Shown here one piece after another: positions 24,291 to 36,130 of a stretch of DNA of 64,000 nt. Under the pieces are notes generated by a model. The model searched no databases and was not told where the DNA came from. It worked only from the letters and a program-made list of their open reading frames with translations. The translations under genes were made by a program, and so were the position numbers. This stretch comes from Rhizophagus irregularis (Eukaryota > Glomeromycota > Glomeromycetes > Glomerales > Glomeraceae): assembly GCF_026210795.1 (NCBI RefSeq), contig NC_089448.1:3658001-3722000 (forward strand), read 5' to 3'. Within the stretch, counting starts at the first letter, position 1; every line of letters begins with the position of its first letter.

Positions 24291-25969
24291 GATTTTCTAT
24301 TTTATTTTGTTGTTTGTTGGAATCAAACCAACTGGAACAATATCCAAACCATTAACAACATGTAAATGTGCAGTAAAGAGATGATAAATAGCAATGACTA
24401 GTAATAGATTTCAATTGTATTTGTAAACTTGTTAATATATAATAATAATAAAAAAGTAATTTTGATTATATAAATAAATTAGTAATTAATGCAATAAATT
24501 AATTTGTATTATTGTGATGCAGATTTTTACCGAAAAAAATTGCTGAGGTATTTCAAAGGTTTTTTATTTAAAAATCTGCGCAGAACTTTGTTATTTTTAA
24601 AATCTGCACAGTTTTTTATTGGATTTTTCCTTTAATGTTTTGCGCCAGGGTATAAGATCTGCGCAGATATAATTTCTGAAAATCTGCGCAGATCTGCTCC
24701 CCAAAAAATTTCCCGATGCTGTAAACTATTTTGAAATACATTACAAAAATAATACAAATATACTTTACCATTACAAAATAATATAATAATTACATAAATG
24801 CTTCTGAAATACTACCAAAACATTAAAAATATATGCCAAAAAAAGTGTCATTTTTAGCAAAGTATGAAATGATCTACAAAATTGATCTACATAAAAGACT
24901 TCCCCTGCGTACCCTTCAAAAAATGTCACGAAATGTGGCGTGTGGCTGATCAATCATGAGATAAACAAAACATGATTGGCTATAGAATATCTATATGCAT
25001 CTAACGAAAAAAAAAATGAAAAAAACCTTTGCAAATAAAGACTTGTTTTATTTATTATAAATTTAAAAAAAGCCGGCTTGTTTTTTTTCATTTTAATTGT
25101 TCTATTATATTTTACTTTTATTTTTAAGTAAATATTTGTAATTTTCTATCGCGTTTACAAAAATTAAAAATAAAGTATTATTCATAACTTACAACTTCAT
25201 TATTTTTTTTATAAAAGTTCGCATTCTTTATTTTTTTTTCAGTATAACCTATCAGAACTATATAATGCAATATTATCACATCATATAAACCCCATATAAT
25301 GATAAAAAAGCTGACAGATTGCGGTCAGTTTCACGACATTTAATATTGTATAAAAAATCCTTACAACGACCCAATTTTTCAATTAATTTCCCAAATATTC
25401 CCAATAACAAGGTAACCAACTTATAAGAAATGACATTTGCCACTATATACTACATCACTCAAAGAAACTTACCATTCATCTTGTCTAAGAAACATCTAGT
25501 AAAAACCTAAAAATCAAAGAAAAAATAACATTAGCAATTTTATAAATGTCACTATATGCCACACATTTATCTAAAGAAACTTACCACTCAATTCATTTAA
25601 GAAATGCTCAAGAATCTGAAAAAAAAAAGAAATGGCATTTCTTTTAGTTATTAATGCTAGCAATTATTGTAAAGGAAAATATTATTTTAATAAATTAAAT
25701 TACTTACATTATTTCAAATAACGAGTATTATGAGTATGATCCTTCCAAGTACGTGGCATTGTATTTCGGCGTTTATACTTATGTATTTCATTAACCATGG
25801 TCTTAATTTGATTAAAATTTCGCTTGACTCCTTGAGCCCAAAGAATATTTCTTGATCGTTTTTGTTCCTCAAGTAAATTAAGTGTTTGTTGTATTATATC
25901 TATAAGGTTTTCAAATATATCACTCTCATTAGTATTATTTGTTTCTTGATCATTAATATGAATATCATT

Positions 25970-26110
25970 TCCTCCGCTAACAGTATGTGTACGATCATTT
26001 CCTTCATTATCAGTATGTGTATGATCATTTCCTTCATTATCAGTATGTGTATGATCATTTCCTTCACTATCAGTATGTGTATGATCATTTCTTCACTATC
26101 AGTATGTATA
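25970..26110 (-). repeat. 30-bp coding minisatellite inside the MULE transposase
   Basis: Four tandem copies of a 30-base unit encode the decapeptide GNDHTHTDNE on the minus strand, near the transposase C-terminus. The copy nearest the upstream coding end lacks one base (TTTCTTC instead of TTTCCTTC on the plus strand), which shifts the frame. Confidence 0.85.
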
Positions 26111-28253
26111 CGCATATTTAATTCATACATATCACAAGTTTTATCTAAAATTAGAAAAGGGAGTTGATTATTGCGTCTAAGAATTTTGAATAAAGAAAAA
26201 TCAACTGGTCCTTTTAAATTTACAAGGTGTTTACATAACATAAATCTATTTGTAAGATAATATAGACATCCGCAAACCCAATTTTCAATATTAGTGTAAT
26301 ATTTGCTGGAATTGTTTATGTCTGGTTGTCTTTAAGCTAGTTTTTTCCATTCTGACTTGATTGATTTTCTCTAATCTAGCATTTCACGTCCAGAAAGCTG
26401 TTGTTCAAACTTGCATTGTTGATGAGGAATTAATTTTTCAAGTAATATATATACTAAAAGATCTAACCGTGGGCGAAAAAACTTATATAAAAAATCCCTT
26501 TTTAGGACTTTCCAATGTCCCTCTACGAACATTGTTGTTTTTAGTATAGATAGAGTATTAAATGCTGAACGCGCCCAAAGCACCCATCTATCCTTAGAAT
26601 ACCATTCTCGCCACATATATGACCATACCCGTACAAGTGAATTCTCCTTGCAAAAAGTATACATTTCTAAAACTGCTTGCTTTCTAATTATATCAGATGT
26701 TAAATTTTGTTGAGATATATCTGGAATTAAAGGATGCTGATGAAGATGTTTATTCATTAAATTCCAAATATGAGATCGAAATACTTTGGGACAAAATTTT
26801 GTTGGTTTATTATATATGGTATTAGAAGGATTAAATTCAATATCAATAAGGTTGCTTGTCTAAACCTCTTCAAAATCCTACGATTAGTTTCGTCAAAATT
26901 TTACTATAGATTTATTATAGTTTCAGCAGAGTTTCGGCAGTTTTGGCATTTATAATAAGTTTCGGCAGTTTCGCCTTTCTCCAAAGTTTCGCCAGTTTTT
27001 TAATATAACTTTAATATAGTTTCAGCAGAATTTCACTTTTCGGCGAAACGCCATCTTGCCTAAACCCCTAGGTTTCGGCAAGCAACCTTAAATATCAATG
27101 AATGAAAATTCGTGATTTGCTGCCATTAGTTCGTAATTATCTCGTTTTGGAAGGTGTGTGTCCTTTAATTTAGTTTCTACTGCTCGTCGAAGATGCCAAT
27201 GACATAATTGAATTTTAGCATTAGGCCAAACTGTTTGTCCCGCTGAGATCTGTGCAAAATCCTTATCGGTTAAAAAAAATTGAGGAAAAATTCCATATTC
27301 TCGAAATTTTTTCAGAAATCTGGTAATTATGTTTGTCCGTGCACCTGAAACTCCATTTCCATTATTATCTAAAAATAGGTAGCCAAGTGGATACCCTGTG
27401 CCATCAACTTCCGCATGTAATACGTATAATTCAAAAGTAAGATTATTTGTATTATCTACAAATAAATTTATTAATATAAGAAAATGTTTTTAGTAATAAA
27501 ATTAAATAATAAAATAAACTTACATGTCGCATCAATACCACATTCATTAATTTGAATATTTTGTTCTCGTAACTTTTTATGGAACCCTGTTATAAACCCA
27601 AGTGCTCATGCTGGTTCTTTATTTACAACAATAATTTCATAGCCTTTTTCATACAGCCAGTCATGTGCAGAATCATAAGCATCATCCTTTCGTTTATACT
27701 GTTTAGTCATATATTGGGACCACCAGTAATGTATTTGTTTTTGTCGTATAAATGTAGGCATCTCTTGTTTGATCAATTGTACATAAATTACTTGTGGAAA
27801 TAAATCTAAATTTTGCAAAATATAGTCTTTAACCCAATCAGGAACGGAAAAATCTGTTGGTGCTATATGAAGATCATTATGTTGGATGTGAATATAAGCA
27901 TGATGTAAATTTATATGCAGTTTGATTGTTCCATTACAATCAAATCGCTCTCTAGTCTCTAGGAATCGTATTATGTTGTTTATTAGGATCAGGATTTTTT
28001 CGAGATGGTTTTAAGGTAATACAGCGCTGAGCACATGTATACCAAAAACTGGTGATAGTTTTTTTTTGTTGATAATGCTTATTATAGCTAATAATAATAA
28101 TAAATTAGTCTTTGGTTATAGAATGAACTTGTTAAAAAATTGATTTAGATACAATACGTACATCCATTTATAATCATCTGCATTTTGAACTGCTTCAATA
28201 ATAATCTCTGCAATAGTTTTTGGATCTCCAGAAAGTGAATTAGTATTACCGTA

Positions 28254-28558
28254 TATCGCGGGCCATAGTACCCCCCTATGCATAGTACCCCCCTTGAAAA
28301 ATTTCATAGAATTGTATAGTACCCGGGGGGATATTTTACAATTATCTCGTGATCTAGTGATCAGATTTGAGCCATCTTTTTTTTGTTTGATAGCTCTCAT
28401 TGAGCTCTTCAAAATAAAAAAATGATCGTTCAAATTGGACCGGTAGATCGTGAGATATTCGCAAAAAATGGAATTTTTAGGCTTTGTTTAGACTAAATGG
28501 GGGTGCAGGGTCAAACCCCGATTTTTGCAAGATACTCGGGGTACTGTGGCCCGCTATA
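28254..28558. mobile_element. ~305-bp MITE nested in the MULE transposase gene
   Basis: Inverted ends of about 23 bp (GCGGGCCATAGTACCCC on the left, matching GCGGGCCACAGTACCCC at the right when inverted) enclose a non-coding interior. The ends sit at TA/TATA, consistent with a TA target duplication as in Tc1/mariner-type MITEs. Removing the element with its duplication leaves GTATAC and restores the MULE frame across the site (KIITV joined to YGNTNSL), which supports both the boundaries and the reading frame. Confidence 0.85.
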
Positions 28559-29254
28559 TACGGTAATTATTTTCTCAAAATTGAAACTTGTGGCATGTTC
28601 TATCTCCAAGTTTTCTTTATCACATGAACTTGTATGTTCATTCATTGCCAATAATAATTCATCCGTTGGTTCTTCAAATTCTATTAATGGCTTTTCAAAT
28701 ATTTCATTACCCTCTTCATTTTCTGATCGTGATGGATTGCGAGATTGTTTTTCGCGCATTTTATTACTTGATCGGCAGTTAAAACATGTTGCACAAACAG
28801 CCTTTCCATCGATAAACATTTGTTCATCCTGATCTTTTTTACAGCCTGAACATCATTTTTTCACTGCACTTTCATTATTATTAACATTTGACGTCTGCAT
28901 ATCTATGTATCAAGTACTATAACAATATTATTAAACAAATAAATACATTTTAAAACAAGCATATTATAGCTAAATAAATTGTTATACCGTCTTTTTTTGG
29001 TTTCAATATATATAAAAAAATGCGTTTTTAATAATCCTTAGTTTTAAGTTTTGAGTTAAAGGAAAAAAACTTTTTTAACAATAGCTTCGAAAAAATATAT
29101 TGTTATTTTTGCCTATGACATAGTATAGGAAACATTAATTTCATACGTGTCTTACAATAAATTTAGATTAGCCATGTGCCACGTGGCACACGCCACACGC
29201 CACATTTCGTGACATTTTTTCGAATGGGCATTTACGAGGGGAAGCTACATAAAA

Positions 29255-30709
29255 TTACTGCGCCACATTTCTATTTTAACAATAGGTTCATATTTTATTA
29301 TAAAGATAAAATAATTGAGATTAGAAGAAAACTCAAACTAACTGAAAAAGACTATGAAAATTGAAAAAGAATGAAAATTAGAGAAGGATTTAAGAAGATA
29401 TGAAAGAAACACTAATGAATATTATAAAAAATTAATAAACCTGAAAGAAAATATAATTAGAGAAATAGTCAAAATAGGTAAAAGATCTAAAAGTCTAAAA
29501 AAAATATTGAAATAATTTGAAAATATAAATATAACCTAAAAATCCAAATTCTGAGAATTTTATAAAATATAAAATGTCAGATATATATAATCATTGGTTA
29601 CAACATAAAACATTACATAATACACAAAATCATACTTCACATATAGAAAATCCAGTTTTAAACTTTGTGTGTAGAAAATGTTATCCAATAATAGTAATTA
29701 ATAAAAGAATTTTTAAAATTTTGAAAAATCTTATGTAAAATAAAAATTCAAATTTACGAAAATAGTTATACAGCATTCAAACAATTTGTATATATTTACA
29801 AAAGGATGACAAATAAGCATCAGACCACTCAAAAAAAACTAAGTTGCTGAGATAAATATAAACAACGCGAATAAGGCAGTCATGTGAATGGTGATAGTTA
29901 AAACGGCACATCCCATTTTTAGTTACATGATCTTATTGAAGTATATGCAAATTGTTTAAATGCAGTTATACATCTAAAACTATAATTTCTTTTGAAGAAA
30001 TAATAGAGAGTAATAAAGATGAGATTACAAGAAAAGTAACAAACCTTGTATAATCAATTAGTTATAGAAGTAAACCCTACTATAAGTTATATAGTTTAAT
30101 TTATATTATATGGAAAATCAAATAAAATTATTATAATTATAATAAAGAAAAAAGGATTTATTTTATAGATAATAAAATCCAATTTTATAATATTTTACAA
30201 AATATATGTAAACTACAAAAATATTGTTACATAGTAGGTGCATCACAATGCTAGTCAAAGTAATTTATTAATATTTATTATTAGCACTTATTAAATATAA
30301 GGTATGTTGGTAAAATGCATTTAAGTATTTACTTAAAATACTAATAAAATGCTTAAAAAATTAAATGGTTAATAAATATTAAAATTTAGTACTTAATTAA
30401 TATATTAAGCATTTATTGCTTAATAAATATAAAATTTTAATACTTATTAAATATTGCTATTCAATAAATATAAGGTTTCAGTTGGTCCAATATCATGATA
30501 TGATAGAGAATTAGATCGAAAATTTACAGAGTTCTGGAATTGGATAATTTTAGATACTACAGCATATAATTTATTCGATCAGGTTGAAACATTAAGAATA
30601 TTTAAAATATATTATATTTAGAAAAGAAAATTAAAATAAATAGAATAAGATTAGAAAGTTACAAAAAAATATAAAATACTATAAGGCTATATTGAAAATG
30701 AAGAGAAAG
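29255..30709 (+). other. decayed sequence, probably left part of an old retroelement
   Basis: Fragmentary coding signals in several frames, all broken. One small open frame at 29574..29738 (54 codons; MSDIYNHWLQHKT start, with a CRKC motif) has coding-like composition but no known family. Near 30250-30480 there are repeated TTATTAAATAT-like motifs. Since gag-like sequence resumes just right of the DNA transposon at 45004, this may be the left flank of the same LTR element, although no LTR was identified. Confidence 0.35.
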
Positions 30710-31114
30710 TAATGATATAGGACCCCGGAAACTTCATATAAAGGTTACCGGTAAACTGGGTAAAGTTATTATAAAAAATCAAAAATTGTTATTGCTTAAG
30801 TCGGGTAATATTATTATAAACGCGATTTAGGTTTTTTGTTAAATTGGGTAAGGGCCAGATTGTTATTATATAAAATGGGTAATGATCTTATGATTCATTT
30901 TTTCGGTTGTTACTATAGTGGGTAACGATTATATATATAATTATTTTTAAGGGGTATTATATATATATCATATAAACGTTAAAATTGAAACTCTTCCCGC
31001 CGATCGTTTGGTCACAAATTTCGCACTAGTAGTTTGAAGAAATATTTTTCGTTTATTATCGTTTAAAGTCATAGAAAATATTGTTTTTTCATTATAGAAT
31101 TTGGGAAGAGTAAT

Positions 31115-33018
31115 ATGAAAGGGGTAGAATTTACCCAACCTTCAGGAAGTAGTATTTCAACTGCTTCGACGAGCTCTTTGATAGCTCAGCAACCTATACA
31201 GACGAATAGTAATACTAACGTAGGGCTTGAGGCCTCTATGCATACTCAAACTAACGAAAGTCACCCTGGTCAGAATACAACTTCTAAAGAAGCAAAGAAA
31301 GACGATGGTTGGACTATTATTAAAAAGACTCAACGTTTTAGTATCTTTATCCCTCAAGATAGTCTTCTAGGCGATAATATTATTGCTAAGAAAAATTTTG
31401 TCTATAGGAAAATTTTGGATGTACTTGGGCTAATTTCATTGGCACCAACTTCCATTAAAGGTATTAAGGTGATTCGAGCAACATACGAAACGGAAGCACA
31501 AGCGGCTGAAGTTTGTGCCAAGAAAATTGCAGATGATAATGATATAAGATTTGCTAAATTGGAAGTAATCAACAATCAGAAACATGATAATCTTAATGAT
31601 TATGAAATTAAAATCTGGGATGTTCCACTAGATGTGGACAAGCAGATGTTAGAAGTATACTTGAAAAGTTTTGGACCCTCAAATTTAATGTAAAAAATTT
31701 ATACTATGAAGTAGTAGTTAGATTCAACGGTAAACAAGTAGAAGAAAAATTTAAAGACTTATGGTCATTGAGATTTTGCAAGTACGCATTTAGGATTTTT
31801 CCATCTAATTTAACCAAGGACGAAAGGAATTTACGTTTTAAATATAGGTTGAAATTAGCTAATTTACCTGTAGGTACATATGCTGCAGATTTGAAAGATA
31901 TTATTATACAAATGAAGGCGAAATCATGTTTCGTACCTAAGAATAGGTTTTCAAAAAATTATGAGAAAGAAAGGTTTGCATTTGTCTTTTTTGATAATGA
32001 GAACGACTTTAATAATGCACTGGGAAAAAAATTCTCTTTCAACAATCGAGGTTTAGTTTTTGTTAATTATGATGCAGTCACGTGCCACGTATGTGGTTCT
32101 CCTTATCATCGAGTTAGAACATGTCCAGAAAATCAAAGGAAAAGAAACTTGACATCAACACACGAAGTGTATCAACAGATTTATAGTAGATACGGAGTAA
32201 AAGCACCCAGACCAAGTATGGGATTTAGACCATTATTCCCTAGAAATTCACAATATCAGTCTGATGAGTCAGAAGGTATGCACAATTGGGATGAGCAAGT
32301 TGAACAAGAAATGCCATTACAAGGTCCTTCAAGTTATGCTGAGGCTGCAAAGAAAATTAAGACAGTACCTAATGTACGAGCAAATGTTTTAACATCAAGT
32401 CAAGGTCCATCTCAATCTTACAAAGGAAAAGGAAAACAACAAGAGACACGAGAACCAGTAAGAAAACCTTGGAATCAACAGAATATTAATCCTACGCCAG
32501 TTAATAATGAGGGTAATAGGCTGGATAGATTGGAACGACAGATGGAAAAATTCATGAATATGATACAGAGATTGAATGAGAGGGTTTCAAATCTAGAAAT
32601 TAATCATATTAATCAAGCTGAGATGTTGAGTAATAGACAAATAGATCTAAGGTTTGCTAAAGATGATAATACGTTCATGAATAATAATAATAAGAGGGTA
32701 AAAAAATTTCAACAAACACGTGATGTATATATTGAAAAGAATGTTTTGCCAAATGCACAAACTCGTACATTATCTCTTATGGAAGAAGATAACGAAGTAA
32801 ATAAAACAGTTGAGACAGAAAAGTTTATATATGAACCATCTACCATGTTGGGTATATCACCTTCGTCCCCAAGTAGTCAAGAAGGAAATACACAAAGATT
32901 AGACAATTTTGAAGCCAAAATGGATAAGGCGTTTAGTATGTTAACAAATATGACAGGAAAATTTGACCTTTATATGAATAATCAAACACCATATATCAAT
33001 GAAGATAGGGCTAGGTAA
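31115..33018 (+). pseudogene. LINE ORF1: RRM-like plus CCHC zinc knuckle, frameshifted and truncated
   Basis: The RNA-binding ORF1 product of the LINE. The Ser/Thr-rich N-terminus starts at the ATG. Frame 1 runs to 31693 (ending LKSFGPSNLM), and coding continues one frame back as FNVKNLYYEVVVRF, so one indel lies near 31680. Then follow an RRM-like region (LKLANLPVGTYAADLKD, ERFAFVFFDNENDF), the zinc knuckle CHVCGSPYHRVRTC (CX2CX4HX4C), and two coiled coils (LDRLERQMEKFMNMIQRLNE and LDNFEAKMDKAFSMLTNM). The stop TAA at 33016..33018 is the first three bases of the inserted hAT-like element. Beyond that element the original frame continues for about 14 residues to a TGA at 34992..34994. Confidence 0.85.
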
Positions 33019-34941
33019 GGATGGGTCCGCAAATGATTTTCAAATTCCGCAATATTGCGGATTTTGAAGTTGAATTGCGGTTAGTAGCCCGTAATTCCGC
33101 AATTCAGTTTTGGTGTTTTCTTACATACAAAAAACACCAGAACTAATAGGTTTTTTATACAAAAATGCTGGAACTATTGCTTTCGGCATATTTTTTAATT
33201 TTTTTTAATAAAAACGCCAGAACTATGGGTTCCGGCGTTTTCTTTTAATTATTTTATATAAAAACGCCGGAACTATAGGTTCCAGCGTTTTCTTTTAATT
33301 TATTTATATAAAACGCCGGAACTATGGGTTCCGGCGTTTTCTTTTGATTTTTTTTATGTAAAAACGCTGGAACTATAGGTTCCGGCATTTTCTTTTGAAT
33401 TTTTTTTATGTAAAAACGCCGGAACTATAGGTTCCGGCGTTTTCTTTTGATTTTTTTATGTAAAAACGTTGGAACTATAGGTTCCAGCGTTTTCTTTTGA
33501 TTTTTTTATGTAAAAACGCTGGAACTAAGGTTCCGGTGTTTTCTTTAAATTTTTTTTAATAAAAATGCTGGAACTAAGATTCCGGTGTTTTCTTTTAATT
33601 ATTTTATATAAAAATGCCGGAACTATAGGTTCCAGCGTTTTCTTTTGATTTTTTTATAAAAACGCCGGAACTAAGGTTCCGGCGTTTTCTTTAATTTATT
33701 TATATAAAAACGCCAGAACTATGGGTTCTGGCGTTTTCTTTTAATTATTTTATATAAAAACGCCGGAACTATAGGTTCCGGCGTTTTCTTTTAATTTATT
33801 TATATAAAACGCCGGAACTATGGGTTCCGGCGTTTTCTTTTGATTTTTTTTATGTAAAAACGCTGGAACTATAGGTTCTGGCATTTTCTTTTGAATTTTT
33901 TTTATGTAAAAACGCCGGAACTATAGGTTCCGGCATTTTCTTTTGATTTTTTTTTATGTAAAAACGTTGGAACTATAGGTTCCAGCGTTTTCTTTTGATT
34001 TTTTTATGTAAAAACGCTGGAACCTAAGGTTCTGGTGTTTTCTTTAAATTTTTTTTAATAAAAACGCTGGAACTAAGATTCCGGTGTTTTCTTTTAATTA
34101 TTTTATATAAAAATGCCGGAACTATAGGTTCCAGCGTTTTCTTTTGATTTTTTTATGTAAAAACGCCGGAACTAAGGTTCGGCGTTTTCTTTTAATTTAT
34201 TTATATAAAAACGCCAGAACTATGGGTTCTGGCATTTTCTTTTAATTTTTTTATGTAAAAACGCCGGAACTATAAGTTCCGGCATTTTCTTTTGAATTTT
34301 TTTATGTAAAAACGCCAGAACTATAGGTTCTGGCGTTTTCTTTTGAATTTTTTTTATGTAAAAACGCCGGAACTATAGGTTCCGGCATTTTCTTTTGAAT
34401 TTTTTTTATGTAAAAATGCCGGAACTATAGGTTTCGGCGTTTTCTTTTGAATTTTTTTTATGTAAAAATGCCAGAACTATAGGTTCCGGCGTTTTCTTTT
34501 GAATTTTTTTTATGTAAAAATGCCGGAACTATAGGTTCTGGCGTTTTCTTTTGATTTTTTTATGTAAAAACGCCGGAACTAAGGTTCTGGCGTTTTCTTT
34601 TAGTTTTTTTTTAATAAAAATGCCGGAACTAAGGTTCCGGCGGTTTCTTTTAATTTTTTTTTTTAATAAAAACGCCGGAACTATAGGTTCCAGCGTTTTT
34701 TTTAATTTTTTTTTATGTAAAATAATTTCTTTTATTATTAATAATAAATAGAAATATTTTTTTTTTAGTAGTAATTATATTTTATTAAAAAAAAGAAAGT
34801 TTTTTTTGCGGAATATTTGCGGGATTGCGGATAATTGCGGATTTGTGGATTTGCGGATTTTTAGATTTAAAAATCCGCAATGTTCCGCAATACCGTAAAT
34901 CGCAATTATTCCGCAATTACATATTTGCGGCACCATCCTTA
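33016..34941. mobile_element. hAT-like foldback element with a ~32-hairpin array
   Basis: Inverted termini of 19 bp (TAAGGATGGGTCCGCAAAT at the left; TAAGGATGGTGCCGCAAAT when the right end is inverted) fit the hAT end pattern YARNG. The 8-bp target duplication gggctagg (33008..33015 and 34942..34949) also fits hAT. Subterminal TTCCGCAAT/ATTGCGGA motifs cluster at both ends (33040-33110 and 34800-34920). The centre is a tandem hairpin array. No transposase is coded, so mobilisation would be in trans. It inserted into the 3' end of LINE ORF1. Confidence 0.9.
33125..34720. repeat. about 32 tandem ~50-bp hairpins with a ~500-bp higher-order period
   Basis: Each unit is a near-perfect stem (AAAACGCCGGAAC, loop TATAG or shorter, GTTCCGGCGTTTT) followed by a T-rich spacer (TTTTGATTTTTTTATGT). 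Stem variants change both arms together: CGCCAGAAC pairs with GTTCTGGCG, and CGCTGGAAC with GTTCCAGCG. G-U-type intermediates also occur (CGTTGGAAC with GTTCCAGCG). A ten-hairpin block starting at 33215 recurs at about 33711, and its first unit again at 34212, giving a higher-order repeat of roughly 500 bp. No open reading frame or splice frame is consistent across units. Confidence 0.93.
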
Positions 34942-35035
34942 GGGCTAGGGAATTCAATAACGGAATAACCAACCCCCAATATAATCAAAAATGATTGTAC
35001 AACCTATAGATATTTGACCATCTATTGATGGTATT

Positions 35036-36130
35036 ATGGACATTAAAAATACATTTAAGATAACAACAATTAATGTGTCAGGACTAAATACAACACTTAA
35101 GCAAGAACAAGTTTTAAATTATATGAAAATTAATAAGATTAGTTGTTTAATAGTTACAGAAACAAAACTTCAAACTGCTAGTGCGAAAATGATTTATAAA
35201 GATTATAAGGATATAACGACTTGGTGGTCATGTGACGATGACAACCATTTTTCGACTGGAGTTGGGATTATAATGAATAATGATTACGCAAAATATATTA
35301 TTAAAAAAGATATTATTGAAGAACGAGCTCTAAAACTTACGTTACTTTTGAAAGGAAAGATTCGTTTTACAATTATCGCAATTTATAACTTTTCGAATAA
35401 TAGTTATAAAGATGAAATTTTGGAATTTTATACGAAATTAGAAGAAATTTTAACAGCCGAGAAAAAATTAAAAGCTAAAATAGTTTGTATTGGAGATTTT
35501 AATGCAAGTTATGATACAGCGATAGTTCAACAAAAAGCAAATCAAAAAATTTTCTGGAAAGATCGAATTTTTCAGATTTTAAAAAAGAACATTATAATTG
35601 ATATTAATTTAATTTACCATGATAAACCGTTGAATACATGGAATAGATCAGATAAAAAATCTAGAATTGATTACATATGGGTCACAGAAGATTTAGTACC
35701 AGATACCATATACGCGTCTACGAATAAAGTTCACATATTTGAAACCGATCATTCAGCCGTTACAGTATATTTTCAAATAGATGATCTGTTTCGTACAAAA
35801 CAATTATTTAAGAAGAAAAAACATAATAATAATAATTTGAAAGTGGATTATAAGAAAATAGATAGTCTATTATGGGAAACATACGCAGAAAAATTAGGAA
35901 AGTTATTGGATAAAGAAAAAGATTTAATTGATAATGTAGAAATTTCGATCAAGAATATAAATAGAATATGGAACACAATCCAAAATACGTTTAAAAAAGT
36001 CAATAATGAATTGCCAAAAAAGAAAGGTAACCCGAATAAAGAAGTGTTACCTAAAACTATCGTGTTTTATAAGAGATTTTTACATAAATTATCATTTATT
36101 TTAACAAATTTAACGGAAAAAAGATCATGA
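35036..36130 (+). CDS. LINE ORF2 part 1: APE-type endonuclease
   Basis: A 364-aa apurinic-like endonuclease that would nick the target DNA for target-primed reverse transcription. Motifs run in the expected order: ITTINVSGLN, VTETKL (E42), GDFNA (D154, N156), SRIDYIW (D212) and TDHSAV (D238, H239). All are intact. The frame closes with TGA overlapping the ATG of the RT frame (ATGA at 36127..36130), just after a run of six A. In most LINEs the endonuclease and RT are one protein, so this split is either a single-base loss in the A run or a translated recoding or reinitiation junction. Confidence 0.9.
   Translation: MDIKNTFKITTINVSGLNTTLKQEQVLNYMKINKISCLIVTETKLQTASAKMIYKDYKDITTWWSCDDDNHFSTGVGIIMNNDYAKYIIKKDIIEERALKLTLLLKGKIRFTIIAIYNFSNNSYKDEILEFYTKLEEILTAEKKLKAKIVCIGDFNASYDTAIVQQKANQKIFWKDRIFQILKKNIIIDINLIYHDKPLNTWNRSDKKSRIDYIWVTEDLVPDTIYASTNKVHIFETDHSAVTVYFQIDDLFRTKQLFKKKKHNNNNLKVDYKKIDSLLWETYAEKLGKLLDKEKDLIDNVEISIKNINRIWNTIQNTFKKVNNELPKKKGNPNKEVLPKTIVFYKRFLHKLSFILTNLTEKRS

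Larger units (their letters stand above)
20568..24717. mobile_element. foldback-type DNA element with central hairpin array
   Basis: Both ends carry the same 15-bp inverted terminus, ATCGGGAAATTTTTT (20568..20582, inverted at 24703..24717). Next to each end lie short inverted motifs of the type CAGATCTGCGCAGA or GCGGAGATCTG. The centre is a tandem array of about 24 units with strong hairpins. No transposase is coded, so it would be non-autonomous. I could not identify a clean target duplication: the left flank TA has only TG opposite it, so the superfamily is open. The 4.15-kb size is large for a non-coding element. An alternative is a decayed tandem-exon gene caught between the termini. Confidence 0.6.
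25709..28900 (-). pseudogene. MULE transposase, broken
   Basis: Starting at the minus-strand ATG (28900..28898), an N-terminal zinc-ribbon-like region (CSGCKKDQ, then CATCFNC) is followed by DWVKDYILQNLDLFPQ and HYWWSQYMTKQY. Then come ECGIDAT and LHAEVDGTGYPLGYLFLD (DDE region), FFLTDKDFAQISAGQ and WPNAKIQLCHWHLRRAV (MULE hallmark), then GHWKVLKRDFLYKFFRPRL. The C-terminal end (stop at 25709) reads RYLK. Breaks include a TGA before CSGC, a TGA after VVNKEPA, the MITE at 28254, and a one-base loss in the minisatellite. At least one intron (near 27480-27520) seems present. Not functional. Confidence 0.85.
24897..29244 (-). mobile_element. dead Mutator-like element (MULE)
   Basis: Imperfect terminal inverted repeats of about 50 bp start CTTCCCCT at both outer ends and contain AAAATGTCACGAAATGTGGC (24899 onward, inverted at 29244 backward). 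The flanks carry the identical 10-bp ctacataaaa (24887..24896 and 29245..29254), in the 9-11-bp range typical of MULEs. The interior codes a broken MULE transposase on the minus strand. It carries a nested MITE and an internal minisatellite. It lies only about 180 bp from the foldback element. Confidence 0.88.

Noticed and set aside
24771-24953. Open frame with HTPHFVTFF
   Set aside because: It is a translation of the MULE terminal inverted repeat; the same peptide appears at the opposite terminus near 29190.
25970-26110. Direct repeats resembling CRISPR
   Set aside because: There are no spacers; the units are contiguous codons of a transposase.
33125-34720. Regular short repeats resembling a CRISPR array
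   Set aside because: The repeats are hairpins with near-constant T-rich spacers, not unique spacers, and lie inside a transposon in a eukaryotic genome.
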